Numbered from the stretch's first letter, positions 25,158 through 34,959 are shown. The stretch: 64,000 nucleotides of DNA from an uncultured Pseudoflavonifractor sp. (GCA_947651395.1 CANSYW010000001.1:186001-250000); one strand, 5' to 3'. Numbers and translations are program-made. Notes: generated by a model not told the origin, from the letters alone.

Positions 25158-25952
25158 TTATCCGTAAAACGAGTGGCCGCCGATGGTACAGATCAGGCTC
25201 TTGTTCCGGGAGGCCCAACAGGACTTGCCCACGCCGTTAAAGTAGTAGGCGCCGGGCACCACATTGGCCCCCTCCAGGCACAGCCGGGCCGCTAGGATGG
25301 CGTCGGCGCCGGGGGTGGCGTTGGTGGCGCCGGGAAACTGATTGGGAGCGTATATGACTTCACTCACTGTATTGGGGAACTTGTCACTGGCCACCCGGTT
25401 CATGATAACGCTCCCCACCGCCAGCTGGCCCAGAAAGGGCTGATAGCCGCTCTCATGCATAATGACCCTGGCCAGGATGTCCAGCGTCTCCTCGTCATAG
25501 GGCTTTCCCTCAGCGGTAAGTGGCGTACCCCCGGAGGTAAGCTCCACCTTGCCGCTCCAGTTCACTCCGGCCCCCAGCGCGGAGGCCAAAACCCGGCTGG
25601 GCACCAGGGCGTCCCCGTCCGCATCCTCCAGCACTCCGTCGGCTATGTAAAGGTACCGCTCATTGATGACCAGATAGCGCTCCCCCACCCGAACGGACAT
25701 GGTGAAGTCCTCCGCCGAGGCAATGAACCGACCCTCTTCCCAGACCACCTGGGCGTCGGGCCGGAGGGCCATCACCGCCGTGCCAAAGGGCAGATAGGAG
25801 ACCCCTCCCTTGAGCTGGGCCTCCAGCCCCACCACGCTCCCGGCGTCAAGGGTCACCTCTACCGGTTCAAACCCCTCCAGCGCATAGGTGGGAAGGACAA
25901 AACTCAGACATAGAGCCAAAGAGAGCAGGCTCCGGACGATATACTTCTTCAT
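25158..25952 (-). CDS. Cell wall hydrolase, SleB-like with stalk domain
   Basis: A 264-residue exported protein: signal peptide (KYIVRSLLSLALCLSFVLP), a stalk/copper-amine-oxidase-N-like beta domain over residues 25-145 (GGVSYLPFGTAVMAL; GDALVPSRVLASALGAGVNW), and a C-terminal Hydrolase_2 (SleB) domain starting RVIMHESGYQPFLGQLAVGSVIMNR, where the Glu of HESG is the likely catalytic acid. SleB-type enzymes cleave peptidoglycan, in spores the cortex. Start ATG 25952 behind GAGGAG; an in-frame GTG at 25970 is less likely. Spore cortex versus vegetative wall cannot be decided from sequence. Confidence 0.88.
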   Translation of the reverse strand: MKKYIVRSLLSLALCLSFVLPTYALEGFEPVEVTLDAGSVVGLEAQLKGGVSYLPFGTAVMALRPDAQVVWEEGRFIASAEDFTMSVRVGERYLVINERYLYIADGVLEDADGDALVPSRVLASALGAGVNWSGKVELTSGGTPLTAEGKPYDEETLDILARVIMHESGYQPFLGQLAVGSVIMNRVASDKFPNTVSEVIYAPNQFPGATNATPGADAILAARLCLEGANVVPGAYYFNGVGKSCWASRNKSLICTIGGHSFYG

Positions 25953-26056
25953 AGTCGATCCGCTCCTCACCGTTTCCGGTCCGCAATTTTTGTTACCATA
26001 TTGTAACCTATTTTATGCCGGATTGCAAGCTTGTGTCCCCCACTTCTCCCTTTTCC

Positions 26057-26096
26057 ACAAAAACAGAGCCGCGCGGAGTTGTCCGCGGCGGCTCTG
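26057..26096 (-). terminator. Terminator of guaB
   Basis: On the minus strand CAGAGCCGCCGCGGAC / GTTGTCC...GCGCGGCTCTG folds into a GC-rich stem followed by TTTTTGTGG (26063-26055). It lies just after the guaB stop. Confidence 0.8.
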
Positions 26097-26111
26097 AACA
26101 AAAATCGGATC

Positions 26112-27620
<1,509 letters not shown>

Positions 27621-27625
27621 CTATT

Positions 27626-28375
27626 TTAACCCTTTTCCTTCCACTCGTCAAGAGTGAGAAGGGCGTCAAAACGGCTCTCTCCCTCCGGATCCACGCCATG
27701 GACGAACCGCGCCTCCGCGTCCCCGCCGGTAAAGACCTGAATGCTCTCTCCCGCCATGCATTCCTTCAGATAGCCGATCTGGAGGGAGGAGACGAAGTGA
27801 TCGGCCAAAAGCCGCTCCAGTCCCAGCGCGTCGGCGGCCAGATCGGCATAGCGGACATTATTCACATGGCCGTTGCAGTCGATGTCGCTGTAATGAAACC
27901 GCCGCTCCTCCGCCAGGGTCATCTCCCGGGGCATACGCACCTTGGCCAGCTTGCGGTCCTTGCACAGCTCCCCGCCGCCGGTGGTCATCACATTTTCCAC
28001 CGTGGACATCTTGATGAGCTTGCGGCTGTCGGCGTCCACCAGTACCCAAGCGCTCACCGCCTCCCCCACCGGCTTCCCATCCACGAAAAGGTCGAAGTCC
28101 CGGTAGAGCATAGCTCCCCGATCCGCCCGGTGCCAGGTGCGGATGGTCACCTGCTGGTTCCACAGCAGCGGCCTGTCCAGCCGATACCACATCCGGGTCA
28201 CCATCCACAGCCCGTTGTACCTCTCCAGCATCTCCGGCCCTGAGGCGTGAAAGGCGCAGGCCGCCTCGGTGGCCGCCTCCTGGAGGAGATTCAGCACCCC
28301 CGAGGGCCGGCACTGGGTGTAGATCCCCGCGTCCGCCGCCCCCACATGGGCGGAAAGCTCATAAAAGGTCCCCAT
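27626..28375 (-). CDS. Acyl-ACP thioesterase family protein (double hotdog)
   Basis: A 249-residue protein with two hotdog repeats of the bacterial acyl-ACP thioesterase (FatA/FatB-like) family. The first half shows [16 protein letters not shown] and [23 protein letters not shown]; the second half [20 protein letters not shown] with the family Asn-His pair. Such enzymes release free fatty acids from acyl carrier protein. The ATG shares a base with the stop of the zinc-ribbon gene (TGATG), so the two are coupled. Chain-length preference is unknown. Confidence 0.87.
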   Translation of the reverse strand: MGTFYELSAHVGAADAGIYTQCRPSGVLNLLQEAATEAACAFHASGPEMLERYNGLWMVTRMWYRLDRPLLWNQQVTIRTWHRADRGAMLYRDFDLFVDGKPVGEAVSAWVLVDADSRKLIKMSTVENVMTTGGGELCKDRKLAKVRMPREMTLAEERRFHYSDIDCNGHVNNVRYADLAADALGLERLLADHFVSSLQIGYLKECMAGESIQVFTGGDAEARFVHGVDPEGESRFDALLTLDEWKEKG

Positions 28376-28986
28376 CAGGTCTCCCCCTTCCCACCGATGG
28401 TCAGCGTATACCGGCAGCACAGATCCTCCAGATCCTCCCCGGTCGCGGCGGGAAGCCGCAGCCTGGCCCCGCACCGGCCGCAGGTCAGCTCCACCGAGCT
28501 GTAAAGCACTTTTACTTTGTACTCCCCAGAGCCGCATTGGCAGGAGATGCCGCCCCGCTGGGCAATATCCTTCAACTCGCCCAGCACCTCGGTCATCACC
28601 GCCTCATTGAGAAAGGGGCGCTCTTCCCCCTGATCCTCCGACGCTTGTGCCGTAGCCTCCTCCAACCGCCGCAGGGCCTGAAAGACCGCTTGCTCCGTCC
28701 CAATATAGCAACAGTCAAGTCCAGTCGCTTTACAGGAGAAGGCCAGCGCCTCCTGATGGAGCAGGTCATGGACACTGCAGCGGATCTGGTGATCCCGTCC
28801 ACAGTATGCGCAGGGAACGGTGAGATCGGCGTGGTCGGCCTCCAGCTCCACCAACAGAGCAGAGCCTCCGCAGGGACAGGGCAGCTTGTTAGCCGCGGCG
28901 GCCAGCTGGAACTCGCTGCGCTCCACCACTACGCTCTGTTTGCATTTGGGGCAGATATAGGCCAATGTACGCTTAGGCTCTTCCAT
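28375..28986 (-). CDS. Zinc-ribbon protein of unknown function
   Basis: A 203-residue cytoplasmic protein I do not recognise as a named family. It has a chain of possible metal sites: CPKC (12-15), CPCGG (37-41), CAYCGRDHQIRC (59-70), CQCG (about 149-152) and CGRCGARLRLP near the C-terminus, joined by a helical stretch (FQALRRLEEATAQASED). The pattern suggests two or three zinc ribbons. Start ATG behind AGGAGCG, driven by its own promoter. It is coupled to the acyl-ACP thioesterase gene; a role in lipid control is possible but unsupported. Confidence 0.72.
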   Translation of the reverse strand: MEEPKRTLAYICPKCKQSVVVERSEFQLAAAANKLPCPCGGSALLVELEADHADLTVPCAYCGRDHQIRCSVHDLLHQEALAFSCKATGLDCCYIGTEQAVFQALRRLEEATAQASEDQGEERPFLNEAVMTEVLGELKDIAQRGGISCQCGSGEYKVKVLYSSVELTCGRCGARLRLPAATGEDLEDLCCRYTLTIGGKGET

Positions 28987-29020
28987 GGAATATCGCTCCT
29001 GTTTCTTTCACGTTTCTTGT

Positions 29021-29049
29021 ATTGTACCACAGCTTGTCCCCCCTGTAAA
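29021..29049 (-). promoter_or_regulatory. Promoter of zinc-ribbon/thioesterase/guaB unit
   Basis: Minus-strand TTTACA (29049-29044), 17-bp spacer, TACAAT (29026-29021). Confidence 0.7.
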
Positions 29050-29145
29050 CGGAACGTGAAACGAAAAAAACGCCTTCGGGCGATTATTTTCTCAGCCTTT
29101 CGCTCAAACTATGACCACTTTGTATAGAAAGCGCAGGTGATCCTT

Positions 29146-30156
29146 ATGCCGACCAAAAAGCTGGGAACCCAGACCGTGGCCCTGGCAAACCCGCCCGCCA
29201 TCATCGGCCACGCCAACGTGGTAGGCAAAAAGGAGGGCGAGGGCCCTCTGGCGGACAGCTTCGACCACATTGAGCAGGACGACAGCTTCGGGGAAAAGAC
29301 CTGGGAAAAAGCAGAGACCGCCATGCAGAAGCTGGCCTTTGCCATGGCCCTGGATAAGGCGGGTCAGGCCGCCTCCAACCTGGACTATCTCTTTGCCGGC
29401 GACCTTTTGAACCAGTGTATCGGCTCCGGCTTCGCCGTCCGGGGTCAGGACGTGCCCTTCTTCGGTCTCTACGGGGCCTGTTCCACCATGGGAGAGGGCC
29501 TCAGTCTGGCCGCCATGGTGATCGACGGAGGCTTTGCCCAGTTTGCCGGGGCGGTGACCTCCTCCCACTTCTGCTCCGCCGAGCGCCAGTACCGTACCCC
29601 CCTGGAATACGGCGGTCAGCGCACCCCCACCGCCCAATGGACAGTCACCGGCTCCGGCGCGGTGGTGCTGGCCAAGGACGGCCCCGGCCCCCATGTGACC
29701 CACGTCACCACCGGCAAAGTCATCGACAAGGGGATCAAGGACGCCAACAATATGGGGGCCGCCATGGCTCCCGCCGCCTACGCCACCCTCAGCGCCCATT
29801 TCCAGGATACCGGCCGCCAGCCTGACTTTTACGACCTCATCGTCACCGGCGACCTGGGCAAGCTGGGCAAGGAGATCATCCTGGACTTTTTCCGGCGTGA
29901 TGGTCTGGAGCTGCCCAACTATGACGACTGCGGCACCATGATCTTCGACCTGCAAAAGCAGGACGTCCACTGCGGCGGCTCCGGCTGTGGCTGCTCGGCC
30001 ACCGTGCTCACCGGGTATCTGCTCAACGGGATGCGGCAGGGAAAGTGGCGCAACATCCTCTTTTGTCCCACCGGGGCGCTCCTCTCCCCCACCTCCACCC
30101 AGCAGGGAGAGTCCATTCCCGCCATCTGCCACGCGGTGGCCATCAGCATGTCCTGA
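29146..30156 (+). CDS. spoVAD: Stage V sporulation protein AD
   Basis: A 336-residue thiolase-fold protein of the SpoVA channel. SpoVAD binds dipicolinic acid and helps load it into, and release it from, spores. Seen: LGTQTVALANPPAIIGHANV, SFGEKTWEKAE, and FGLYGACSTMGEGLSLAAM. I choose ATG 29146, 6 nt after AGGTGA; an in-frame GTG at 29137 overlaps that site. spoVAE follows after 12 bp. The usual partner spoVAC is not upstream; only about 160 bp separate this gene from the divergent zinc-ribbon gene. Confidence 0.96.
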   Translation: MPTKKLGTQTVALANPPAIIGHANVVGKKEGEGPLADSFDHIEQDDSFGEKTWEKAETAMQKLAFAMALDKAGQAASNLDYLFAGDLLNQCIGSGFAVRGQDVPFFGLYGACSTMGEGLSLAAMVIDGGFAQFAGAVTSSHFCSAERQYRTPLEYGGQRTPTAQWTVTGSGAVVLAKDGPGPHVTHVTTGKVIDKGIKDANNMGAAMAPAAYATLSAHFQDTGRQPDFYDLIVTGDLGKLGKEIILDFFRRDGLELPNYDDCGTMIFDLQKQDVHCGGSGCGCSATVLTGYLLNGMRQGKWRNILFCPTGALLSPTSTQQGESIPAICHAVAISMS

Positions 30157-30168
30157 AAGGAGCTCACC

Positions 30169-30537
30169 ATGGAAATTTTTATGGAGTACACCAAAGCGTT
30201 CCTCTGCGGCGGCCTGCTGTGCCTGATTGGTCAGCTGCTCATCGACAAGACCCCTCTTACCCCCGCCCGCATCCTGGTAGCCTACGTGGTCTCCGGCGTG
30301 GTGCTGGGCGGTCTGGGCCTGTACAAATACGTGGTGGAGTTCGGCGGAGCGGGCGCCACCGTACCCCTCACCGGCTTCGGCTACCTGCTGGCCAAGGGGG
30401 TACAAAAGGCGGTGGCTGAACACGGGGTACTGGGGGCCCTCTCCGGCGGGGTCACCGCCGCCGCCGGAGGCATTACCGCCGCCATCTTCTTCGGCTATCT
30501 GGTGGCTCTGATCTTCAAGCCCAAGGCCAAATCCTAA
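30169..30537 (+). CDS. spoVAE: Stage V sporulation protein AE
   Basis: A 122-residue membrane protein with about four hydrophobic segments and the SpoVAE landmarks FLCGGLLCLIGQLLIDKT and LTGFGYLLAKGV. It is part of the inner-membrane SpoVA dipicolinate channel. Its stop codon overlaps that of the converging ferritin-like gene (4 bp of coding overlap), with no terminator between them. Confidence 0.95.
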   Translation: MEIFMEYTKAFLCGGLLCLIGQLLIDKTPLTPARILVAYVVSGVVLGGLGLYKYVVEFGGAGATVPLTGFGYLLAKGVQKAVAEHGVLGALSGGVTAAAGGITAAIFFGYLVALIFKPKAKS

Positions 30538-31064
30538 TTTGTCCCAAAGTAACTCTCCAAAAAACCGGACAAAACCTGGACGTGTACCTCCTCGTCCTCA
30601 ATGATCCGCCGCAGGATGGCCACAATATTTTCATCCTGGATCCAGCCGGCCTGCTGGGTATATTTCCGAATGGCCGTGCGCTCATCCTCCAGGGCGCAGC
30701 GTAAAAGCTCCTCCATCCGCTTTGGATAGCGCAAATATTCCGGCGTCCAATAACGCCGGGTGCCCCGGAAGGGGGTCCACAGCCGGGGATCCTCTCCCAG
30801 CTGACGGCTCAATTGCGAAAAGATCGCCAGGTGCCGCATCTCCACGATGGAGATGCGCTCCAGGCTCTCCGACACCTCCGGAAAGCCCGGCTGGGTAAAG
30901 TGGCCGTACAGATAGCTTGCCACCGCCCCCATCTCCGAGACGTTCCCCCCCACATTGGACAGCATCGCCTGTCCGTAGCGCCGGTTCCTCCCCTGTACCT
31001 TTACCTCCGGGTAGGGGCCCTCCGCTGCGTAACGCACCGCGCAGGATATCTCTTCCATGTCCAT
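30534..31064 (-). CDS. Ferritin-like domain protein
   Basis: A 176-residue, mainly helical protein of the ferritin-like/rubrerythrin-type superfamily. Putative di-metal ligands occur as Glu/His pairs on successive helices: GAVASYLYGHF, SIVEMRHLAIFSQL (E-x2-H), LEDERTAIRKY and EDEEVHVQVLSGF (E-x2-H). No rubredoxin knuckle follows, so it is not a rubrerythrin. Bacillus and clostridial relatives include spore-coat or manganese-type ferritin-like proteins; with spoVAE convergent, a spore role is possible but not shown. Start behind AGGAGG. Confidence 0.8.
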   Translation of the reverse strand: MDMEEISCAVRYAAEGPYPEVKVQGRNRRYGQAMLSNVGGNVSEMGAVASYLYGHFTQPGFPEVSESLERISIVEMRHLAIFSQLSRQLGEDPRLWTPFRGTRRYWTPEYLRYPKRMEELLRCALEDERTAIRKYTQQAGWIQDENIVAILRRIIEDEEVHVQVLSGFLESYFGTN

Positions 31065-31155
31065 CCTCCTCTTCCTGACCTTTCTTCCTTACCCTATGCC
31101 CCTGCCCCGTTGTCCCATGTAAATATAATTTTAAAAATTATATCTAATATTTATC

Positions 31156-31184
31156 TTGATTATTTTATGTGATGGTAGTATACT
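31156..31184 (+). promoter_or_regulatory. Promoter of hemolysin III gene
   Basis: TTGATT (31156-31161), 17-bp spacer, TATACT (31179-31184), in an AT-rich patch. The start codon follows at 31216, supporting that start over the upstream in-frame ATG at 31156, which lies inside the promoter. Confidence 0.75.
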
Positions 31185-31215
31185 GTATCTATCAAATCAG
31201 AAATCAGGTGCGCCT

Positions 31216-31938
31216 ATGGAATCTGTCAACGCCGTTCCTTACAGAGGGTCACGCTTCCCGCGGGGGGAAAAGGGCCGGGATCCCTATGACGGCCTGCGCC
31301 CCTGGTCGGCCCTCACCCACGGTGTGGGGGCCCTGCTGGCCATAGCGGGCACTGCTCTGCTTTTGACCCACGCCGCCCTGCTGGGTCTGGACGCCTGGCA
31401 CATAGTCTCCTTTGCCATCTACGGCGTGTCCATGATCTGCCTCTACACCGCCTCCACCCTATACCACTGCGTCAACACTTCGGTATCGGGGCGAATGGCC
31501 CTGCGCAAATATGACCACTGCTCCATCGCTCTGCTCATCGCCGGGAGTTACACCCCCATCTGTCTCATCGCCCTGCGCGGCCAGGGCGCCTGGGGCTGGG
31601 CCCTGTTCGGCGTCATCTGGGTCATGGCGGTCTGCTCGTGCTGTCTGTCCCTCTTTTGGATCAATTCCCCCCGCTGGCTCACCGCCGGAGTCTATCTGGT
31701 CATGGGCTGGCTGGCCGTGGTGGCTCTCTACCCCCTGGCTCAGGCCGTCCCCTTGAGTGGGATCCTCTGGCTGCTGGCCGGCGGACTGCTCTACACCGTG
31801 GGGGGCGTGCTCTACGCGCTCAAGTGGCCGGGGCGGAACAATCCCCGCTTCGGCTGCCACGAAATCTTCCACCTGTTCATCCTGCTGGGCAGTATATGCC
31901 ACTTCTTCATGATGTATCAGGTGGTCTGCCTCCTGTGA
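31216..31938 (+). CDS. Hemolysin III family (PAQR/TrhA-like) membrane protein
   Basis: A 240-residue protein with seven hydrophobic segments and the three PAQR/HlyIII motifs: WSALTHGVGALLAIAG, YTASTLYHCVN (Ser and His), and the C-terminal HEIFHLFILLGSICHFF (H-x3-H with a later H) that hold zinc. Bacterial members (TrhA) influence membrane fluidity or lipid balance; the haemolysin name is historical. ATG 31216 lies behind AGGTGCG and downstream of the promoter. Monocistronic, ending at a strong terminator. Confidence 0.93.
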   Translation: MESVNAVPYRGSRFPRGEKGRDPYDGLRPWSALTHGVGALLAIAGTALLLTHAALLGLDAWHIVSFAIYGVSMICLYTASTLYHCVNTSVSGRMALRKYDHCSIALLIAGSYTPICLIALRGQGAWGWALFGVIWVMAVCSCCLSLFWINSPRWLTAGVYLVMGWLAVVALYPLAQAVPLSGILWLLAGGLLYTVGGVLYALKWPGRNNPRFGCHEIFHLFILLGSICHFFMMYQVVCLL

Positions 31939-31953
31939 TCAAGCCTGAAAAAA

Positions 31954-31987
31954 GGAGCGAAACGCCTTTTGCGTTTCGCTCCTTTTT
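31954..31987 (+). terminator. Rho-independent terminator
   Basis: GGAGCGAAACGC / GCGTTTCGCTCC perfect 12-bp stem, then TTTTT; it can serve the converging minus gene as well (AAAAAA on the left). Confidence 0.93.
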
Positions 31988-32011
31988 ATTTCCCTCTTTT
32001 CGGGTAAGGCC

Positions 32012-32476
32012 TCATTTCCATCCGCCCTGCACCATGGCGGTGACGGCGGTAGAGGCGGTAAGGGTCTGGCTGTCGCCGGCGGCCAGATAGAGATGATTGG
32101 CCGTCAGCTCCCCGCCGTTGTGGGTGGTGCCGTCGGTCAGATCCAGCAGGGGCGCGGTGGTGGTAAGCCCCCCCTGGCGCAGAAGGATCTGGCTTCCGGA
32201 GGAGAGGGTCAGGGTCTTCCCCGCCTTCAGCTCCACGGTGGAAAAGGCGCTTTGGCTCTCCTCTTGGAGCTTCTCGGTCAGCGCCTTCTCCCGCTCGGCC
32301 AGCTTGGCGTCGACCTGCTTCATGATCTCAGGCATCGCTTTCTCATTTAAGTAGCTCAGCGTCACCAGGGGATCGTCCTGACTGCCCTGGGTCCCCGCGG
32401 CAAAGGCCACCCCGCCCAGCACACCCACCACCAGCACAGCGCAGGCAAGACGGCTTGTCCACATTCTTCTTTTCAT
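32012..32476 (-). CDS. Exported protein of unknown function
   Basis: A 154-residue protein with an N-terminal signal or anchor segment (SRLACAVLVVGVLGGVAFAAG), a charged helical stretch that looks like a short coiled coil (EIMKQVDAKLAEREKALTEK), and a beta-rich C-terminal half (LKAGKTLTLSSGSQILLRQG; NHLYLAAGDSQTL). I do not recognise a family. Start ATG 32476 behind GGAGGAG. It is the last gene of the nnrD-gerS-alr-mazF direction, 82 bp after the mazF stop. Confidence 0.72.
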   Translation of the reverse strand: MKRRMWTSRLACAVLVVGVLGGVAFAAGTQGSQDDPLVTLSYLNEKAMPEIMKQVDAKLAEREKALTEKLQEESQSAFSTVELKAGKTLTLSSGSQILLRQGGLTTTAPLLDLTDGTTHNGGELTANHLYLAAGDSQTLTASTAVTAMVQGGWK

Positions 32477-32558
32477 AGAAAGGCTCCTCCTATGTACAAA
32501 TTCCGTTCTCAGCGGCGGGGGCGGACATGCCCGGGCGTGCCCGGCCCCGTCACTGTAC

Positions 32559-32924
32559 TCAGACCATCTGTCTCGGGCGGAGGCCAAAGCTTACGGCGAT
32601 GGCGCCATCCACCTTCTCCATCTGCTCCTCATCCAGCCGACCCATATACTCTCTCAGCCGCTTTTTATCCAGGGTTCGGATCTGCTCCAGCAGCACCACG
32701 GACTCCTTGGGCAGACCGTAGGTATTGGCGGTCAGATCGATGTGGGTTGGCAGCCGGGCCTTACCGGTCTGGGAGGTAATAGCGGCGGCGATCACTGTGG
32801 GACTGTGCCGGTTGCCTGTATCGTTCTGGATAATAAGCACAGGCCGCACGCCCCCCTGTTCACTGCCCACCACCGGGCTCAGATCGGCGTAAAAAATGTC
32901 TCCTCGCTTCACGCTGACATCCAC
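32559..32924 (-). CDS. MazF/PemK-type endoribonuclease toxin (EndoA-like)
   Basis: A 121-residue PemK/MazF fold: [31 protein letters not shown], then [20 protein letters not shown] with the catalytic Thr/Ser region, and [11 protein letters not shown]. It closely matches Firmicute NdoA/EndoA, an mRNA interferase cutting at UACAU in Bacillus. It lies after alr, as ndoA does in Bacillus, but the antitoxin gene (ndoAI) normally between them is missing; the 195-bp gap holds no suitable ORF. Start uncertain: GTG 32924 is 10 nt after GGAG; GTG 32933 and 32912 are alternatives. Confidence 0.92.
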   Translation of the reverse strand: MDVSVKRGDIFYADLSPVVGSEQGGVRPVLIIQNDTGNRHSPTVIAAAITSQTGKARLPTHIDLTANTYGLPKESVVLLEQIRTLDKKRLREYMGRLDEEQMEKVDGAIAVSFGLRPRQMV

Positions 32925-32947
32925 AAGGCTCACTCTCCGTGGTTCAA

Positions 32948-32991
32948 AGTCACCGTTGACCCGGGGCGCTCACCCCGGTCCATCGGTCACT
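32948..32991 (-). other. Two-part hairpin in the alr-mazF gap
   Basis: On the minus strand an outer stem AGTGACCG/CGGTGACT (7 of 8 pairs) encloses an inner stem GACCGGGG/CCCCGGGTC (one bulged G) with loop TGAGCG. No U-run follows, so it is not a standard terminator. It lies just upstream of the toxin ribosome site and could affect toxin translation or mRNA processing. Confidence 0.5.
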
Positions 32992-33119
32992 ATGATTCTC
33001 CCACGGCTTGGCGGGATTTATACCCATCTGCCCGTGATTCTCTCACCGGGCCGATCTCACCCCGCCGGTCCGGCGCTGACCTCCCCGAGTCATTGTACGC
33101 CGGCAGGACCCGGATGGTG

Positions 33120-34271
33120 TCAGCCCGTTCTCCGCCCGGCCATCCGTTTATAGATCCTGGGCACCCGCCTGCTAACATTGCACAGCAGCTCGTACTGGAT
33201 GGTTCCCGCCAGGGCGGCGGCCTCCTCTACCGGAACGTGGGGCCCGTAGACCTCCACCACATCTCCCGGTGCCACCTCAGGCAGATGGGTGACGTCTATC
33301 ATGCAAAGATCCATACAGATACGGCCCACCACGGGGGCCAGGCCGCCTCGCACCCAAACCTTCAGCTTGTCCGAGCAGGCCCGGGGCAGTCCGTCTCCGT
33401 AGCCGATGGCAATGGCCGCCAGACGGGTGGGCCGATCCAGCGTGTGGGTACAGCCGTAACTCACCGCCGTACCGGCAGGCATGTCCTTCACCGAGATCAC
33501 CCGGGTCTTCAGCGTCATCAGTGGCTCCAGACCGGGGCCGTCCAGTCCCTCGCAGTCCGGGTGGGGATAGTGGCCGTAAAGGGCGATGCCGGGACGGACC
33601 ATGTCCAGACAGGTACAGGGATAGTATAACACGGCGGCGCTGGCGGCGCAATGGCGAATGGGAAATTTGATCCCCCTCTCCCTCAGCCTGTCCAACAGCT
33701 CCAGAAAGCGGGTAAACTGGAGCATGGTGTATTCCTCACTGCCGTCGGCGGCGGCAAAATGGGTAAAGATCCCTTCCCACTCCAAACCGGGCAGGGCGTG
33801 CATGGCGGCCATGGTCTCCACCGTACTGTCCATATCCTCCCGGTCGCACAACAATCCCAGCCGGGACATGCCCGTATCCGCCTTCATGTGGACGGTAAGG
33901 GTCTTTCCCGCCGCCACCGCCGCCCGGGACAAGGCCCCGGCGGTCTCCGGCTCAAAGACGGTCTGGGTCAGGTCGTATCCCATCAGCTCAGCGGCCCACA
34001 AGGGCTCGGTATGGCCCAGGATGAGGATGGGGACCTTGACGCCCTCTTTGCGAAGCTCAATGCCCTCGTCCAGACAGGCCACCGCCAGATAGTCCGCCCC
34101 CAGCCGCTCCAGCCAGCGGGCAACGGGCACGGCCCCATGTCCGTAAGCGTCGGCCTTCACCGGGCACAGCAGCTTACAGCCATGGGGCAGCATCGCGCGC
34201 AGGGTTTGATAATTATGCTCCAGCGCCAGCAGATCGATCTCCGCCCATGTGCGGCGCGGTTGAACCTCCAT
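33120..34271 (-). CDS. alr: Alanine racemase
   Basis: A 383-residue fold-type III PLP enzyme: the cofactor lysine K39 in PVKADAYGHG, catalytic Tyr in AVSYGCTHT, and IAIGYGDGLPRACS. It interconverts L- and D-alanine for peptidoglycan. Start ATG 34271 behind GGGAGAG. It follows the gerS-like lipoprotein gene by 70 bp, the order seen for gerS-alr2 in Clostridioides difficile, where the operon is sporulation-linked. Whether this copy is the vegetative or the spore racemase cannot be told from the window. Confidence 0.95.
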   Translation of the reverse strand: MEVQPRRTWAEIDLLALEHNYQTLRAMLPHGCKLLCPVKADAYGHGAVPVARWLERLGADYLAVACLDEGIELRKEGVKVPILILGHTEPLWAAELMGYDLTQTVFEPETAGALSRAAVAAGKTLTVHMKADTGMSRLGLLCDREDMDSTVETMAAMHALPGLEWEGIFTHFAAADGSEEYTMLQFTRFLELLDRLRERGIKFPIRHCAASAAVLYYPCTCLDMVRPGIALYGHYPHPDCEGLDGPGLEPLMTLKTRVISVKDMPAGTAVSYGCTHTLDRPTRLAAIAIGYGDGLPRACSDKLKVWVRGGLAPVVGRICMDLCMIDVTHLPEVAPGDVVEVYGPHVPVEEAAALAGTIQYELLCNVSRRVPRIYKRMAGRRTG

Positions 34272-34341
34272 ACGGATCTCTCCCTTTTTCTTTGGTAGCT
34301 TCGATCAACAAAGGTTATTGTAACTCCTCCCGCCCAAGCGG

Positions 34342-34956
34342 TCAAGTCTCCCCACTTTGGGGCAGTGTCATGGCAAAGCCGGAGCACTCGCACCGGAGCA
34401 CCGTGAAGCCTTCATCCCGGAGCTCCGCCCGGGTCAGCGCCAGCGTCCCAGCGTCCAGCCACAGCTCGGTCTCCACACCCTGTCCCGGCTCCAGTTCCGG
34501 ATCCCGACTGCTCAGACGCAGCAGCCGGACCCCCTCCCAGTCCTCCAGCACACACTCCGCCAGAAACCCCTCCCGAAGACAGGTGAGGATGGCGGGGACC
34601 GCGTCCACCGGACTGAGGCCCGTATTGCTCAGCGGGCCGGTCTCCAGTATGGTCCCGTCGTACTCCAGAGTGGTCTCCCCCTTGGCAATCCTGGCCACAG
34701 TGCCCGCCACACTTTCCGGGGCGGTGAGCGTCAAAAAGGTCTCCCCTTCCTTTTCCCAGGAAAAATCCACCCCATAATCATAGACCCGCTGTCCGTAGTC
34801 GGCGGTCATCTCCATGTGGCCGGTGCAGGCCGTCATCTCCAGATACCGCCCCCGGGCCTCCTGTAAAAGTGTCTCTGCCTCATTCTCCTCCGCCGCCCCA
34901 CAGGCGGCCAGGGGGAGAACAAGGATCATCATTAGTGCGCAAAGACGTCCGCGCAC
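34342..34956 (-). CDS. LolA-like lipoprotein, GerS-related
   Basis: A 204-residue lipoprotein: short signal peptide ending in the lipobox LAAC, then a domain with the beta-rich LolA/LolB-like pattern (FSWEKEGETFLTLTAPESV; TLEYDGTILETGPLSN; RLLRLSSRDPELEPGQ). In Clostridioides difficile the lipoprotein GerS, of similar size and fold and encoded directly before alr2, is needed for cortex modification by CwlD and hence spore germination. The same order (lipoprotein, then alr) here makes a GerS-related role likely. GTG start 34956, 8 nt after AGGAGG, just past the nnrD stop (34960). Confidence 0.8.
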   Translation of the reverse strand: MRGRLCALMMILVLPLAACGAAEENEAETLLQEARGRYLEMTACTGHMEMTADYGQRVYDYGVDFSWEKEGETFLTLTAPESVAGTVARIAKGETTLEYDGTILETGPLSNTGLSPVDAVPAILTCLREGFLAECVLEDWEGVRLLRLSSRDPELEPGQGVETELWLDAGTLALTRAELRDEGFTVLRCECSGFAMTLPQSGET

Positions 34957-34959
34957 ACC

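Noticed and set aside
29064-29085. Small hairpin with a T-run on the minus strand before the zinc-ribbon gene
   Set aside because: Only a 4-bp stem (CGCC/GGCG) and no minus-strand gene ends there.
32990-33178. A 62-codon minus frame in the alr-mazF gap, considered as an antitoxin
   Set aside because: It overlaps the 3' end of alr, is Gly/Arg-rich and shows no ribbon-helix-helix pattern or ribosome site.
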